DNA from: Pseudonocardiales bacterium
Lineage (GTDB): Bacteria > Actinomycetota > Actinomycetes > Mycobacteriales > Jatrophihabitantaceae
Direction of reading: 5' to 3'
Assembly: GCA_025465405.1 (NCBI GenBank)
Contig: JAODNL010000203.1
Span: 1-7,694, forward strand
DNA length: 7,694 nt
The notes under the pieces: generated by a model
The model's database searches: none
The model's input: only the letters and a program-made list of their open reading frames with translations
Told to the model about the DNA's origin: nothing
In this document: one piece after another, positions 1-4,793 of the stretch
Position numbering within the stretch: position 1 is the stretch's first letter
Layout: each line of letters begins with the position of its first letter
Translations under genes and position numbers: made by a program

Positions 1-252
1 CTGCGCGAGCTCGGTGACGCGACGGTGCTCACCGGCCACGGCCCCGAGCTGCCGCGGGCCGGCGAGGCGGCCGCCGCCTACCTCGCGCACCGCGAGCAGC
101 GCCTGGAGCAGGTGCGCGCGGCGTTGGAGACCCTGGGCCCCGATGCGACGCCGCGCGCGATCGTCGAGCACGTCTACGTGGATGTCGATCAGGCCGTCTG
201 GTGGGCCGCCGAGCTGTCCGTGCGCGCCCAGCTGGCTTACCTGCGCGCCTAG
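1..252 (+). CDS. MBL-fold metallo-hydrolase, C-terminal fragment
   Basis: The frame is open from base 1 and ends at TAG 250-252, giving the last 83 residues; the start lies outside the window. What is visible is the late metal-site region of the metallo-beta-lactamase fold (TGHGPE, residues 11-16 of the fragment, whose His is a conserved metal ligand in the family). It is followed by a helical, winged-helix-like C-terminal domain with AYLAHREQRLEQV and ending in WAAELSVRAQLAYLRA. This tail is typical of LACTB2/glyoxalase-II-like hydrolases of actinobacteria. The N-terminal HxHxDH motif is off the window, so activity and substrate cannot be judged. The gene converges on crp, as the MBL-fold gene Rv3677c does in M. 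tuberculosis. Assignment to the MBL fold is fairly secure; the substrate is unknown. Confidence 0.85.
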   Translation: MRELGDATVLTGHGPELPRAGEAAAAYLAHREQRLEQVRAALETLGPDATPRAIVEHVYVDVDQAVWWAAELSVRAQLAYLRA

Positions 253-265
253 CCGCAGGTGCGCC

Positions 266-297
266 GTTCACCGGTTCACCGGTTCACCGGTTCACCG
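266..297. repeat. Four exact tandem copies of an 8-bp unit
   Basis: GTTCACCG is repeated exactly four times (266-273, 274-281, 282-289, 290-297), starting 13 bases after the stop codon of the MBL-fold gene. The unit is not a multiple of three and the stretch is intergenic. Because CCGGT and ACCGG alternate, the array can also form small CCGGTTCACCGG hairpins. Exact short tandem copies are prone to slipped-strand copy-number change, so this may be a polymorphic locus. Confidence 0.9.
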
Positions 298-301
298 GGC
301 G

Positions 302-368
302 CCGCGGGCCGGTTTACTGGGCGCCCGTTTACCGGGCGCCGGTTCCGCGGGCCGGTTTACCGGGCGCC
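302..368. repeat. GC-rich direct repeats, about 43 bp apart
   Basis: Two 24-bp copies, at 302-325 and 345-368, differ at one base and share the core GCGGGCCGGTTTAC followed by YGGGCGCC. A shorter third copy of the GTTTACCGGGCGCC part lies between them at about 328-341. The stretch joins the 8-bp array to the 31-bp array, so nearly the whole gap between the MBL-fold gene and crp is repetitive. No gene is supported here. Confidence 0.8.
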
Positions 369-418
369 GCGGGCGACCTTATTCCCCGCGCGCGACCGAT
401 CCCGGGACCAAAATCGGC

Positions 419-542
419 TCCCAGCGGGGAAAGGTGCGTGCCAGCCGGTTCCCAGCGGGGAAGGGTGCGTCCCGCCCGGTTCCCAGCGGGGAAGGGTGCG
501 TGCCAGCCGGTTCCCAGCGGGGAAAGGTGCGTTCCAGCGATC
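419..542. repeat. Four tandem copies of a 31-bp unit
   Basis: The units are 419-449, 450-480, 481-511 and 512-542, at a constant 31-bp period. The first 21 bases are conserved (TCCCAGCGGGGAA, then R, then GGTGCGT) and the last 10 vary: units 1 and 3 differ at one position in total, unit 2 has three further changes, and unit 4 decays at its end. With the T ending the previous unit, units 2-4 each contain the inverted repeat TTCCC-AGCG-GGGAA, a 5-bp stem with a 4-base loop. The array ends 10 bases beyond the crp stop codon, so a crp transcript would run into it. There is no T-run typical of an intrinsic terminator. Confidence 0.92.
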
Positions 543-552
543 CAAGTGGCGG

Positions 553-1227
553 TCAGCGGGCTCGGCGGGCCAGCCGCTCGCGGTCGAGGATCACGACGCT
601 CTTGCCCTCCAGCCGCAACCAGCCGCGGGACGCGAAGTCGGCCAGCGCCTTGTTCACCGTCTCGCGTGAAGCGCCGACGAGCTGCGCCAACTCTTCTTGG
701 GTGAGGTCGTGCGTGACGCGAAGCTGCCCACCGTCCATCGAGCCGAAGCGCTGCGCGAGCTGGAGCAGCTGCTTGGCGACCCGCCCCGGGACGTCGACGA
801 AGATCAGGTCGGCGAGCATCGTGTTGGTGCGCCGCAGCCGCCGGGCGACGACGCGCAGCAGCTGCATCGCGATCTGCGGGCGGTCCTGCACCCACTTCTG
901 CAGTGCGGCCTTCGGCAGCCGGGCCAGCCGGGCATCGGTGACCACGGTTGCGGTGGCTGTGCGGGGGCCGGGGTCGAACAGCGACAGTTCGCCGAACTGG
1001 TCGGACGGACCCATCACCGCCACGAGGTTCTCGCGGCCGTCCGAGGAGCGCCGGCCGAGCTTGACCTTCCCGGAGAGGACGATGAACAAGCTCTCGCCGG
1101 CCTCGCCCTCGTTGAAGAGGGTCGCGCCTCGAGGAGCGTCGATGATCTCGAATTCACCGGCCAACGCTTCGACCGCTTCCGGATCGACGCCTTGGAACAA
1201 CCCGGCCTTGCGGAGAACCTCATCCAC
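553..1227 (-). CDS. crp: cAMP receptor protein, Crp/Fnr-family global regulator
   Basis: This 224-residue protein has the length of M. tuberculosis Crp (Rv3676) and shares long stretches with it. An N-terminal cyclic-nucleotide-binding beta-roll (about 10-110) contains the phosphate-binding cassette FGELSLFDPGPRTA (78-91), with E80, R89 and T90 in the positions expected to contact cAMP. A dimerisation helix follows (about 112-140). The C-terminal winged helix has TQEELAQLVGASRETVNKAL (176-195); R188, E189 and K193 lie in the recognition helix, the counterpart of RETVGR in E. coli CRP. It should bind TGTGA-N6-TCACA sites as a dimer. The GTG start is chosen because AGAGGAG stands 6 bases upstream (1234-1240) and it gives the family N-terminus MDE(V/I)L. 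A predicted Crp site just upstream suggests autoregulation. The gene converges on the MBL-fold gene and follows a small membrane protein gene, as in mycobacteria. Confidence 0.97.
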   Translation of the reverse strand: MDEVLRKAGLFQGVDPEAVEALAGEFEIIDAPRGATLFNEGEAGESLFIVLSGKVKLGRRSSDGRENLVAVMGPSDQFGELSLFDPGPRTATATVVTDARLARLPKAALQKWVQDRPQIAMQLLRVVARRLRRTNTMLADLIFVDVPGRVAKQLLQLAQRFGSMDGGQLRVTHDLTQEELAQLVGASRETVNKALADFASRGWLRLEGKSVVILDRERLARRAR

Positions 1228-1233
1228 GTCTAG

Positions 1234-1240
1234 CTCCTCT
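1234..1240 (-). promoter_or_regulatory. Ribosome binding site of crp
   Basis: AGAGGAG on the minus strand lies 6 bases before the GTG at 1227-1225. It supports this GTG as the crp start and shows that the crp mRNA has a leader, unlike the nth mRNA predicted nearby. Confidence 0.8.
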
Positions 1241-1255
1241 TCACCCGCTGCCCCG

Positions 1256-1271
1256 TGCGAGCCCCGTCACA
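1256..1271 (-). promoter_or_regulatory. Predicted Crp-binding site upstream of crp
   Basis: Read on the minus strand this is TGTGA-CGGGGC-TCGCA, matching nine of the ten conserved bases of the TGTGA-N6-TCACA palindrome of the CRP family. It lies 28 bases upstream of the crp start codon and immediately downstream of a TACACT -10-like element, at about +4 to +19 if that element is used. Such a position would favour repression of crp by its own product. The match is seen in the sequence; binding is inference. Confidence 0.6.
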
Positions 1272-1280
1272 GTCTCGCGC

Positions 1281-1286
1281 AGTGTA
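1281..1286 (-). promoter_or_regulatory. Candidate -10 element of crp promoter
   Basis: TACACT on the minus strand fits the actinobacterial TANNNT -10 pattern. It would place the transcription start near 1274, giving a leader of about 45 bases that holds the predicted Crp site and the ribosome binding site. No good -35 hexamer is present at 16-19 bp, so the call rests on the -10 alone. Confidence 0.4.
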
Positions 1287-1304
1287 GGCCATCGCCGCGT
1301 ACAA

Positions 1305-1316
1305 GCCCGGCCGGGC
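1305..1316. repeat. 12-bp perfect palindrome in the crp upstream region
   Basis: GCCCGGCCGGGC is a perfect palindrome in the 175-bp gap between the small membrane protein gene and crp, about 20 bp upstream of the candidate crp -10. A second palindrome, GTTGATCAAC, lies at 1336-1345. Neither has a T-run after it, so an intrinsic terminator is not supported; they could be operators or chance in GC-rich DNA. Confidence 0.45.
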
Positions 1317-1402
1317 GGCGCCGGCAGGGCCTTTCGTTGATCAACAGGCAGGAGCCGGCTCGGACCTTGTTGAGCGTGCCTTGGTCGAGCGGCGCGTCCT
1401 GA

Positions 1403-1651
1403 TCACGCAGGGCGGTCGCGGCTCGCGGAGCGGCGCAGCCGCCCGAAGCCCAGCCGCTGCCGGAACCGGGACAGCGCCGAGTCGGTGCCCTCGCGTACGA
1501 ACGCGTCGAGCTCCTCGGGGCTCGCGTCGTCGAGGAACTGCTCGATGTCGCGCTCCTCGGCCACCTGGTTGAGCGGCTCCTCGACTCGCCCCATCAGGAG
1601 CATGAAACCGAGCAGCAGGAACGGGAACAGGAGCATCACGAAGCCGACCAT
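1403..1651 (-). CDS. Small single-pass membrane protein, function unknown
   Basis: The protein has 82 residues. A strongly hydrophobic N-terminal segment, VGFVMLLFPFLLLGFMLLMG (2-21), forms one membrane helix. A soluble tail follows: an acidic part (about 23-55, with QFLDDASPEELDAFV) and then a basic C-terminus rich in Arg (63-80). The start at ATG 1651-1649 is supported by GGAGG four bases upstream (1656-1660), and the hydrophobic segment begins right at it. Position between nth and crp, in the same direction as crp and divergent from nth, is that of Rv3675, a membrane protein of unknown function in M. tuberculosis. I infer orthology from position and topology, not from a recognised domain. 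The longer frame upstream overlaps nth in antisense and is not coding. Confidence 0.75.
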   Translation of the reverse strand: MVGFVMLLFPFLLLGFMLLMGRVEEPLNQVAEERDIEQFLDDASPEELDAFVREGTDSALSRFRQRLGFGRLRRSASRDRPA

Positions 1652-1655
1652 GGTG

Positions 1656-1660
1656 CCTCC
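1656..1660 (-). promoter_or_regulatory. Ribosome binding site deciding the start of the small membrane protein
   Basis: GGAGG on the minus strand, four bases from the ATG at 1651-1649, fixes the start inside a frame that is open much further upstream. A CACAAT sequence directly before it could serve as a -10 element with a very short leader, but no -35 supports this. Confidence 0.6.
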
Positions 1661-1723
1661 ATTGTGCCGCACTGCCGGCGCCGGTTCGGCGAGCGCGATA
1701 GCCGGCATGTCCGTCCGCCCTCG

Positions 1724-1735
1724 TAGGCTGGCGGC
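1724..1735 (+). promoter_or_regulatory. Probable leaderless promoter of nth
   Basis: TAGGCT (1724-1729) fits the TANNNT -10 pattern and lies exactly 6 bases before the GTG start at 1736. Transcription would then start at, or within a base of, the start codon. There is no Shine-Dalgarno sequence in front of this GTG. The arrangement is the standard signature of leaderless mRNAs, which are common in actinobacteria. A recognisable -35 is absent. Confidence 0.6.
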
Positions 1736-2458
1736 GTGCCGACCACCGCCGAAACCCCACTTGCGCTGACCCGGCGCGCCCGCAAGATCAACCGGGTGCT
1801 CGCCGACACGTACCCGGACGCCCACATCGAGCTCGACTTCACCAACCCGCTCGAGCTTTCGGTCGCCACGATCCTGTCGGCGCAGTGCACGGACAAGCGC
1901 GTGAACGAGGTGACGCCCGCGGTCTTCGGCAAGTACCGCACGGCGGCCGACTATGCCAGCGCCGACCGCGCCGAGCTCGAGGACCTCATCCGGCCCACCG
2001 GGTTCTTCCGGAACAAGACGAACTCCCTGATCAAACTCGGTCAGGCCTTGGACGAGCGGTTCGACGGCGAGGTGCCGCACACCCTGGCCGAGCTCGTCAC
2101 GCTGCCGGGCTTCGGCCGCAAGACGGCCAACGTCGTGCTCGGCAACGCCTTCGGCATCCCCGGTATCACCGTCGACACCCACTTCGGCCGGTTGGCGCGC
2201 CGCTGGGCGTGGACCGAGGAGACGGACCCGGTGAAGGTAGAGCACGCGATCGGTCGCCTGATCCCGAAGAAGGATTGGACGATCCTGTCGCACCGGGTCA
2301 TCTGGCACGGCCGCCGGCTGTGCCATTCGCGTCGCCCCGCCTGCGGAGCATGTCCCCTCGCTCGGCTGTGTCCGTCCTTCGGCGAGGGGCCGACCGATCC
2401 GGCGGTTGCTGCGAAGCTGGTCCGCAGCGCGTCGCAGATGATGGAATCGATGGAGTGA
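1736..2458 (+). CDS. nth: Endonuclease III (DNA glycosylase/AP lyase)
   Basis: Base-excision repair enzyme that removes oxidised pyrimidines and cuts the strand at the abasic site. The 240 residues cover the full family length. The early helical domain has PLELSVATILSAQCTDKRVN (38-57). The helix-hairpin-helix is LVTLPGFGRKTANVVLG (120-136) with the catalytic lysine K129. The catalytic aspartate is D147 in ITVDTHFGRL (144-153). The [4Fe-4S] cluster ligands are C196, C203, C206 and C212, in the exact C-x6-C-x2-C-x5-C spacing. All residues needed for both glycosylase and lyase activity are present. The GTG at 1736 fits the leaderless promoter and the usual N-terminus. The gene overlaps the NUDIX gene by four bases, so the two are probably translationally coupled; it diverges from the small membrane protein gene. 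Confidence 0.97.
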   Translation: MPTTAETPLALTRRARKINRVLADTYPDAHIELDFTNPLELSVATILSAQCTDKRVNEVTPAVFGKYRTAADYASADRAELEDLIRPTGFFRNKTNSLIKLGQALDERFDGEVPHTLAELVTLPGFGRKTANVVLGNAFGIPGITVDTHFGRLARRWAWTEETDPVKVEHAIGRLIPKKDWTILSHRVIWHGRRLCHSRRPACGACPLARLCPSFGEGPTDPAVAAKLVRSASQMMESME

Positions 2459-3150
2459 CGGACCTGCCACACCTTCCCCCGGTCGACGAGCTGCCCGAGT
2501 GGCTGCGCCGGCTCGCTGCGGCCGCGCGTGAGGTGACCGCGGCCGATCTGTCGCTGTTCCTTCCGCCGGCCGACGGCAGCGGCCGCGCGTCCGCGGTGCT
2601 GATGGCCCTCACCGAGACCGACGACGGTCCGAGCGTGCTGCTCATCGAGCGGGCCGCGGACATGCGCACCCACGCCGGCCAGGTCGCGTTCCCGGGCGGC
2701 GCGGTCGATCCCGTCGACCCGACGCATGTGTCGGCCGCGCTGCGCGAGGCCGAGGAGGAGGTCGGCCTCGACCCGGAGTCGGTGCACATCGTCGCCGAGC
2801 TGCCCGCGATCTTCCTGCCGCCGTCGGGGTTCGTGGTGACGCCGGTGCTGGCCTGGTGGTCGGACGTACACCCGGTAGCGCCGGTCGACCTGGCCGAGGT
2901 CGCGCACGTTGCGCTGGTGCCGGTGGCCGAGCTCAGCAACCCGGAGAACCGGTTCCGCGTCGTGCATCCGTCGGGCTGGTTCGGGCCCGGGTTCCAGGTC
3001 GGGGAGCTGTTCATCTGGGGCTTCACGGCCGGCCTGCTCGATCGGCTGCTGGTGCTCGGCGGGTGGACGCGGCCGTGGGACGAGACCCGCCATCGGCCGC
3101 TGCCGAGCGCTGTCTCCGGCATGCGCGTGGCGCCGCCGGGGCCGCCCTGA
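2455..3150 (+). CDS. NUDIX hydrolase, CoA-pyrophosphatase (NudL) type
   Basis: The 231-residue protein carries both signatures of CoA pyrophosphatases: the family-specific LLIERAADMRTHAGQVAFPGG (62-82) and the NUDIX box from GGAVDP to REAEEEVGL (81-105), in which E98, E101 and E102 should bind the metal. As in E. coli NudL, the spacing between the Gly and the REx2EE part is slightly longer than the textbook box. GFVVTPVLAWW (125-135) and FIWGFTAGLLDRL (186-198) also match the NudL pattern. The expected reaction is hydrolysis of CoA or its derivatives to 3',5'-ADP and 4'-phosphopantetheine; the exact substrate is inference. The start is the GTG at 2455, inside the end of nth (GTGA overlap), giving MTDLPHLPPVDELPEWL; the frame is open further upstream, but that part overlaps nth. 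It corresponds to Rv3672c. Confidence 0.92.
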   Translation: MTDLPHLPPVDELPEWLRRLAAAAREVTAADLSLFLPPADGSGRASAVLMALTETDDGPSVLLIERAADMRTHAGQVAFPGGAVDPVDPTHVSAALREAEEEVGLDPESVHIVAELPAIFLPPSGFVVTPVLAWWSDVHPVAPVDLAEVAHVALVPVAELSNPENRFRVVHPSGWFGPGFQVGELFIWGFTAGLLDRLLVLGGWTRPWDETRHRPLPSAVSGMRVAPPGPP

Positions 3151-3161
3151 CCCCGCGCCGG

Positions 3162-3174
3162 TACCGTCGCCACT
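3162..3174 (+). promoter_or_regulatory. Probable leaderless promoter of the cupredoxin-marP pair
   Basis: TACCGT (3162-3167) stands 7 bases before the ATG at 3175 and there is no Shine-Dalgarno sequence in the 24-base gap after the NUDIX gene. This is the same arrangement as in front of nth. It suggests that the cupredoxin and marP have their own transcript in addition to any read-through from nth. No -35 is recognisable. Confidence 0.45.
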
Positions 3175-3588
3175 ATGGCCCGGTCCCGCTACGCCGCCGC
3201 GGCGGTGATCGTGCCCACCGCGATCGCGCTCGCGAGCTGCTCGAACACGCAGCCCTCGGTGAACCGTCGGCCGCAGAGCGGCTCGGCAACGGCGTCGATG
3301 GTCAACGGCATTCAACAAGTGACCGTGAAGGCCGGTGACACCTACCGATTCGACCCGTCCACTATCACCGTCCATCCGGGCAAGGTCCAGATCGTGCTGT
3401 TGAACACCGGCAGCGGGGCGCCGCACAACTGGTCGCTGCTCGGCCTGTCGGTGACGACACCGCTCGCGCCCTCGGGCGGAAGTCAGGCCGTGACGTTCAC
3501 CGCGCCAGGCCCGGGCACGTACACGTTCGTCTGCACCATCCACCAGAGACAGGGACAGACGGGCAAGCTCGTCGTCCTGCCCGGCTGA
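3175..3588 (+). CDS. Cupredoxin-domain lipoprotein, probable copper binding
   Basis: A 137-residue exported protein. A short hydrophobic signal (7-20) ends in the lipobox L-A-S-C with C22, so it should be lipid-anchored outside the membrane. A low-complexity linker (23-42) precedes a beta-rich domain with the type-1 copper pattern: DTYRFDPSTITVHPGKVQIVL (55-75), GAPHNW with H84, and the C-terminal loop C120-x2-H123-x4-Q128 followed by TGKLVV. The three equatorial ligands (H84, C120, H123) are present. The axial position, Met in plastocyanin, is Q128, as in stellacyanins. Known family role is electron transfer or copper handling; its partner here is unknown. It lies 11 bases upstream of marP and probably shares its mRNA. 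No counterpart sits at this place in M. tuberculosis. Confidence 0.87.
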   Translation: MARSRYAAAAVIVPTAIALASCSNTQPSVNRRPQSGSATASMVNGIQQVTVKAGDTYRFDPSTITVHPGKVQIVLLNTGSGAPHNWSLLGLSVTTPLAPSGGSQAVTFTAPGPGTYTFVCTIHQRQGQTGKLVVLPG

Positions 3589-3599
3589 CGGCGGCCGAT

Positions 3600-4793
3600 G
3601 TGAACGTGCTCGACGTCGTCATTATCCTGGCGGCAATCGCTTATGGAATAGGGGGATTCCGCAACGGCGCGGTAGTCGGCCTGTTCTCGATGACGGGCTT
3701 CTTCGGGGGTGCGATTCTCGGCGCCCAGCTGGCTGGGCCGCTCGGCTCACGGCTGGCCAATGGCCGGGCGCAGATCCCGGTCGCGATCGTGTGCGTGCTG
3801 TTCGTCGCGATGCTCGGCCAGCTGCTCGGTGTGTGGATTGCGGGACATATCAAGCGACGGATCGTGAAGGACACCGCGCAGGCCGTGGATTCGGGCATCG
3901 GGTCGGTGCTCGGCGTGCTGTCGGTGTTCGTCGTCGCATGGATGGTCGCGGTGCCGCTCGCGTCCTCGCCGTACCCATCGCTGTCGGCCGAAGCCAGCCA
4001 CTCGCGGATCGTGCGAACCGTCAACGACGTCATGCCCAAGGATGTGCGCACGCTGTACTCGTCGCTACGCACGTTCCTCGACCAGAGCGGCTTCCCGCCG
4101 GTGCTCGGGGACCTGCCCTCGACGAGCATCATCAACGTCCCGCCACCGGACCCGTCGCTGTCGCCGGCGGTGCGCGCACGGGTGCAGCAGGCCAGCGCGT
4201 CGATCTTCAAGATCTACGGCGAGGCCCCCTCGTGCAGCCGAGGGATCGAGGGCACCGGATTCGTATACGCGCCGCACCGCATCGTCACCAACGCGCACGT
4301 CGTCGCCGGAACTACCCAGGTGGGCGTGCAGGTCTCCAAGAGCGTGACCCTGCCGGCCACTGTCGTCGTCTACGACCCTCGCCGCGACGTCGCCGTGCTC
4401 AATGTGCCGAGCCTGAACGCACCGGCGCTGCCGTTCTCATCCACTCCGGCTTCGCGCGGGGATCCCGCGGTGGTGCTCGGCTATCCCGAGGACGGTCCGT
4501 TCACAGTCAAGACGGCTCGGGTGCGTTCCAGAAACACCATTCAGGGAAACGACATCTACGGCAACCCTGGTGTGCGGCGCGATATCTACTCCATCCGCGC
4601 GGTGGTGCGCAGCGGCAACTCCGGTGGACCGTTGCTCGCTGACAACGGCAGCGTGCTCGGCGTCGTGTTCGCGACCGCACTGGATTCGAGCGACACCGGG
4701 TACGTCCTGACCGATTCCGAGATCGCGCCGGACATCTCGGCGGGACGGAGCGCGACCACGCCGGTCAGCACCGAGCGGTGCACGCCGGGTTAG
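3600..4793 (+). CDS. marP: MarP-like membrane serine protease
   Basis: The 397-residue length equals that of M. tuberculosis MarP (Rv3671c), the periplasmic protease needed for pH homeostasis in acid and for oxidative-stress tolerance. An N-terminal CvpA-like domain has four membrane segments (about 5-20, 24-46, 60-84, 98-123). After a periplasmic linker, the chymotrypsin-like domain runs from about 195 to the end. The catalytic triad is visible: H233 in TNAHVVAG, D263 in RRDVAVL and S341 in GNSGGP. C212 and C394 correspond to the regulatory disulfide of mycobacterial MarP. The start used is GTG 3600; GTG 3606 would remove only two residues, and no strong Shine-Dalgarno separates them. The cupredoxin gene ends 11 bases upstream, indicating an operon. 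The stop overlaps that of the convergent hydrolase gene. Confidence 0.95.
   Translation: MNVLDVVIILAAIAYGIGGFRNGAVVGLFSMTGFFGGAILGAQLAGPLGSRLANGRAQIPVAIVCVLFVAMLGQLLGVWIAGHIKRRIVKDTAQAVDSGIGSVLGVLSVFVVAWMVAVPLASSPYPSLSAEASHSRIVRTVNDVMPKDVRTLYSSLRTFLDQSGFPPVLGDLPSTSIINVPPPDPSLSPAVRARVQQASASIFKIYGEAPSCSRGIEGTGFVYAPHRIVTNAHVVAGTTQVGVQVSKSVTLPATVVVYDPRRDVAVLNVPSLNAPALPFSSTPASRGDPAVVLGYPEDGPFTVKTARVRSRNTIQGNDIYGNPGVRRDIYSIRAVVRSGNSGGPLLADNGSVLGVVFATALDSSDTGYVLTDSEIAPDISAGRSATTPVSTERCTPG

Noticed and set aside
419..542. 31-bp repeats as a CRISPR array
   Set aside because: The conserved part is about 21 bp and the variable part only 10 bp, and units 1 and 3 are almost identical over their whole length. 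There are no unique spacers and no cas genes.
1297..1327. GC-rich inverted repeats as an intrinsic terminator of the small membrane protein gene
   Set aside because: The palindromes have no following T-run on the minus strand and lie 85 bases or more beyond the stop codon at 1403, close to the candidate crp promoter.
14..1402. 462-codon open frame on the plus strand over the repeats and crp
   Set aside because: It runs out of frame through the MBL-fold gene, then through tandem repeats whose units are not multiples of three, and then antisense to crp; the product is Ser/Arg/Pro-rich without domains.
1652..2470. Upstream extension of the small membrane protein gene to a 355-residue frame
   Set aside because: The extension is antisense to nth. 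A good ribosome binding site and the hydrophobic N-terminus both point to ATG 1651.
2041..3543. 500-codon open frame on the minus strand opposite nth, NUDIX and cupredoxin genes
   Set aside because: It crosses three convincing plus-strand genes and is composed of Arg/His-rich sequence without motifs.
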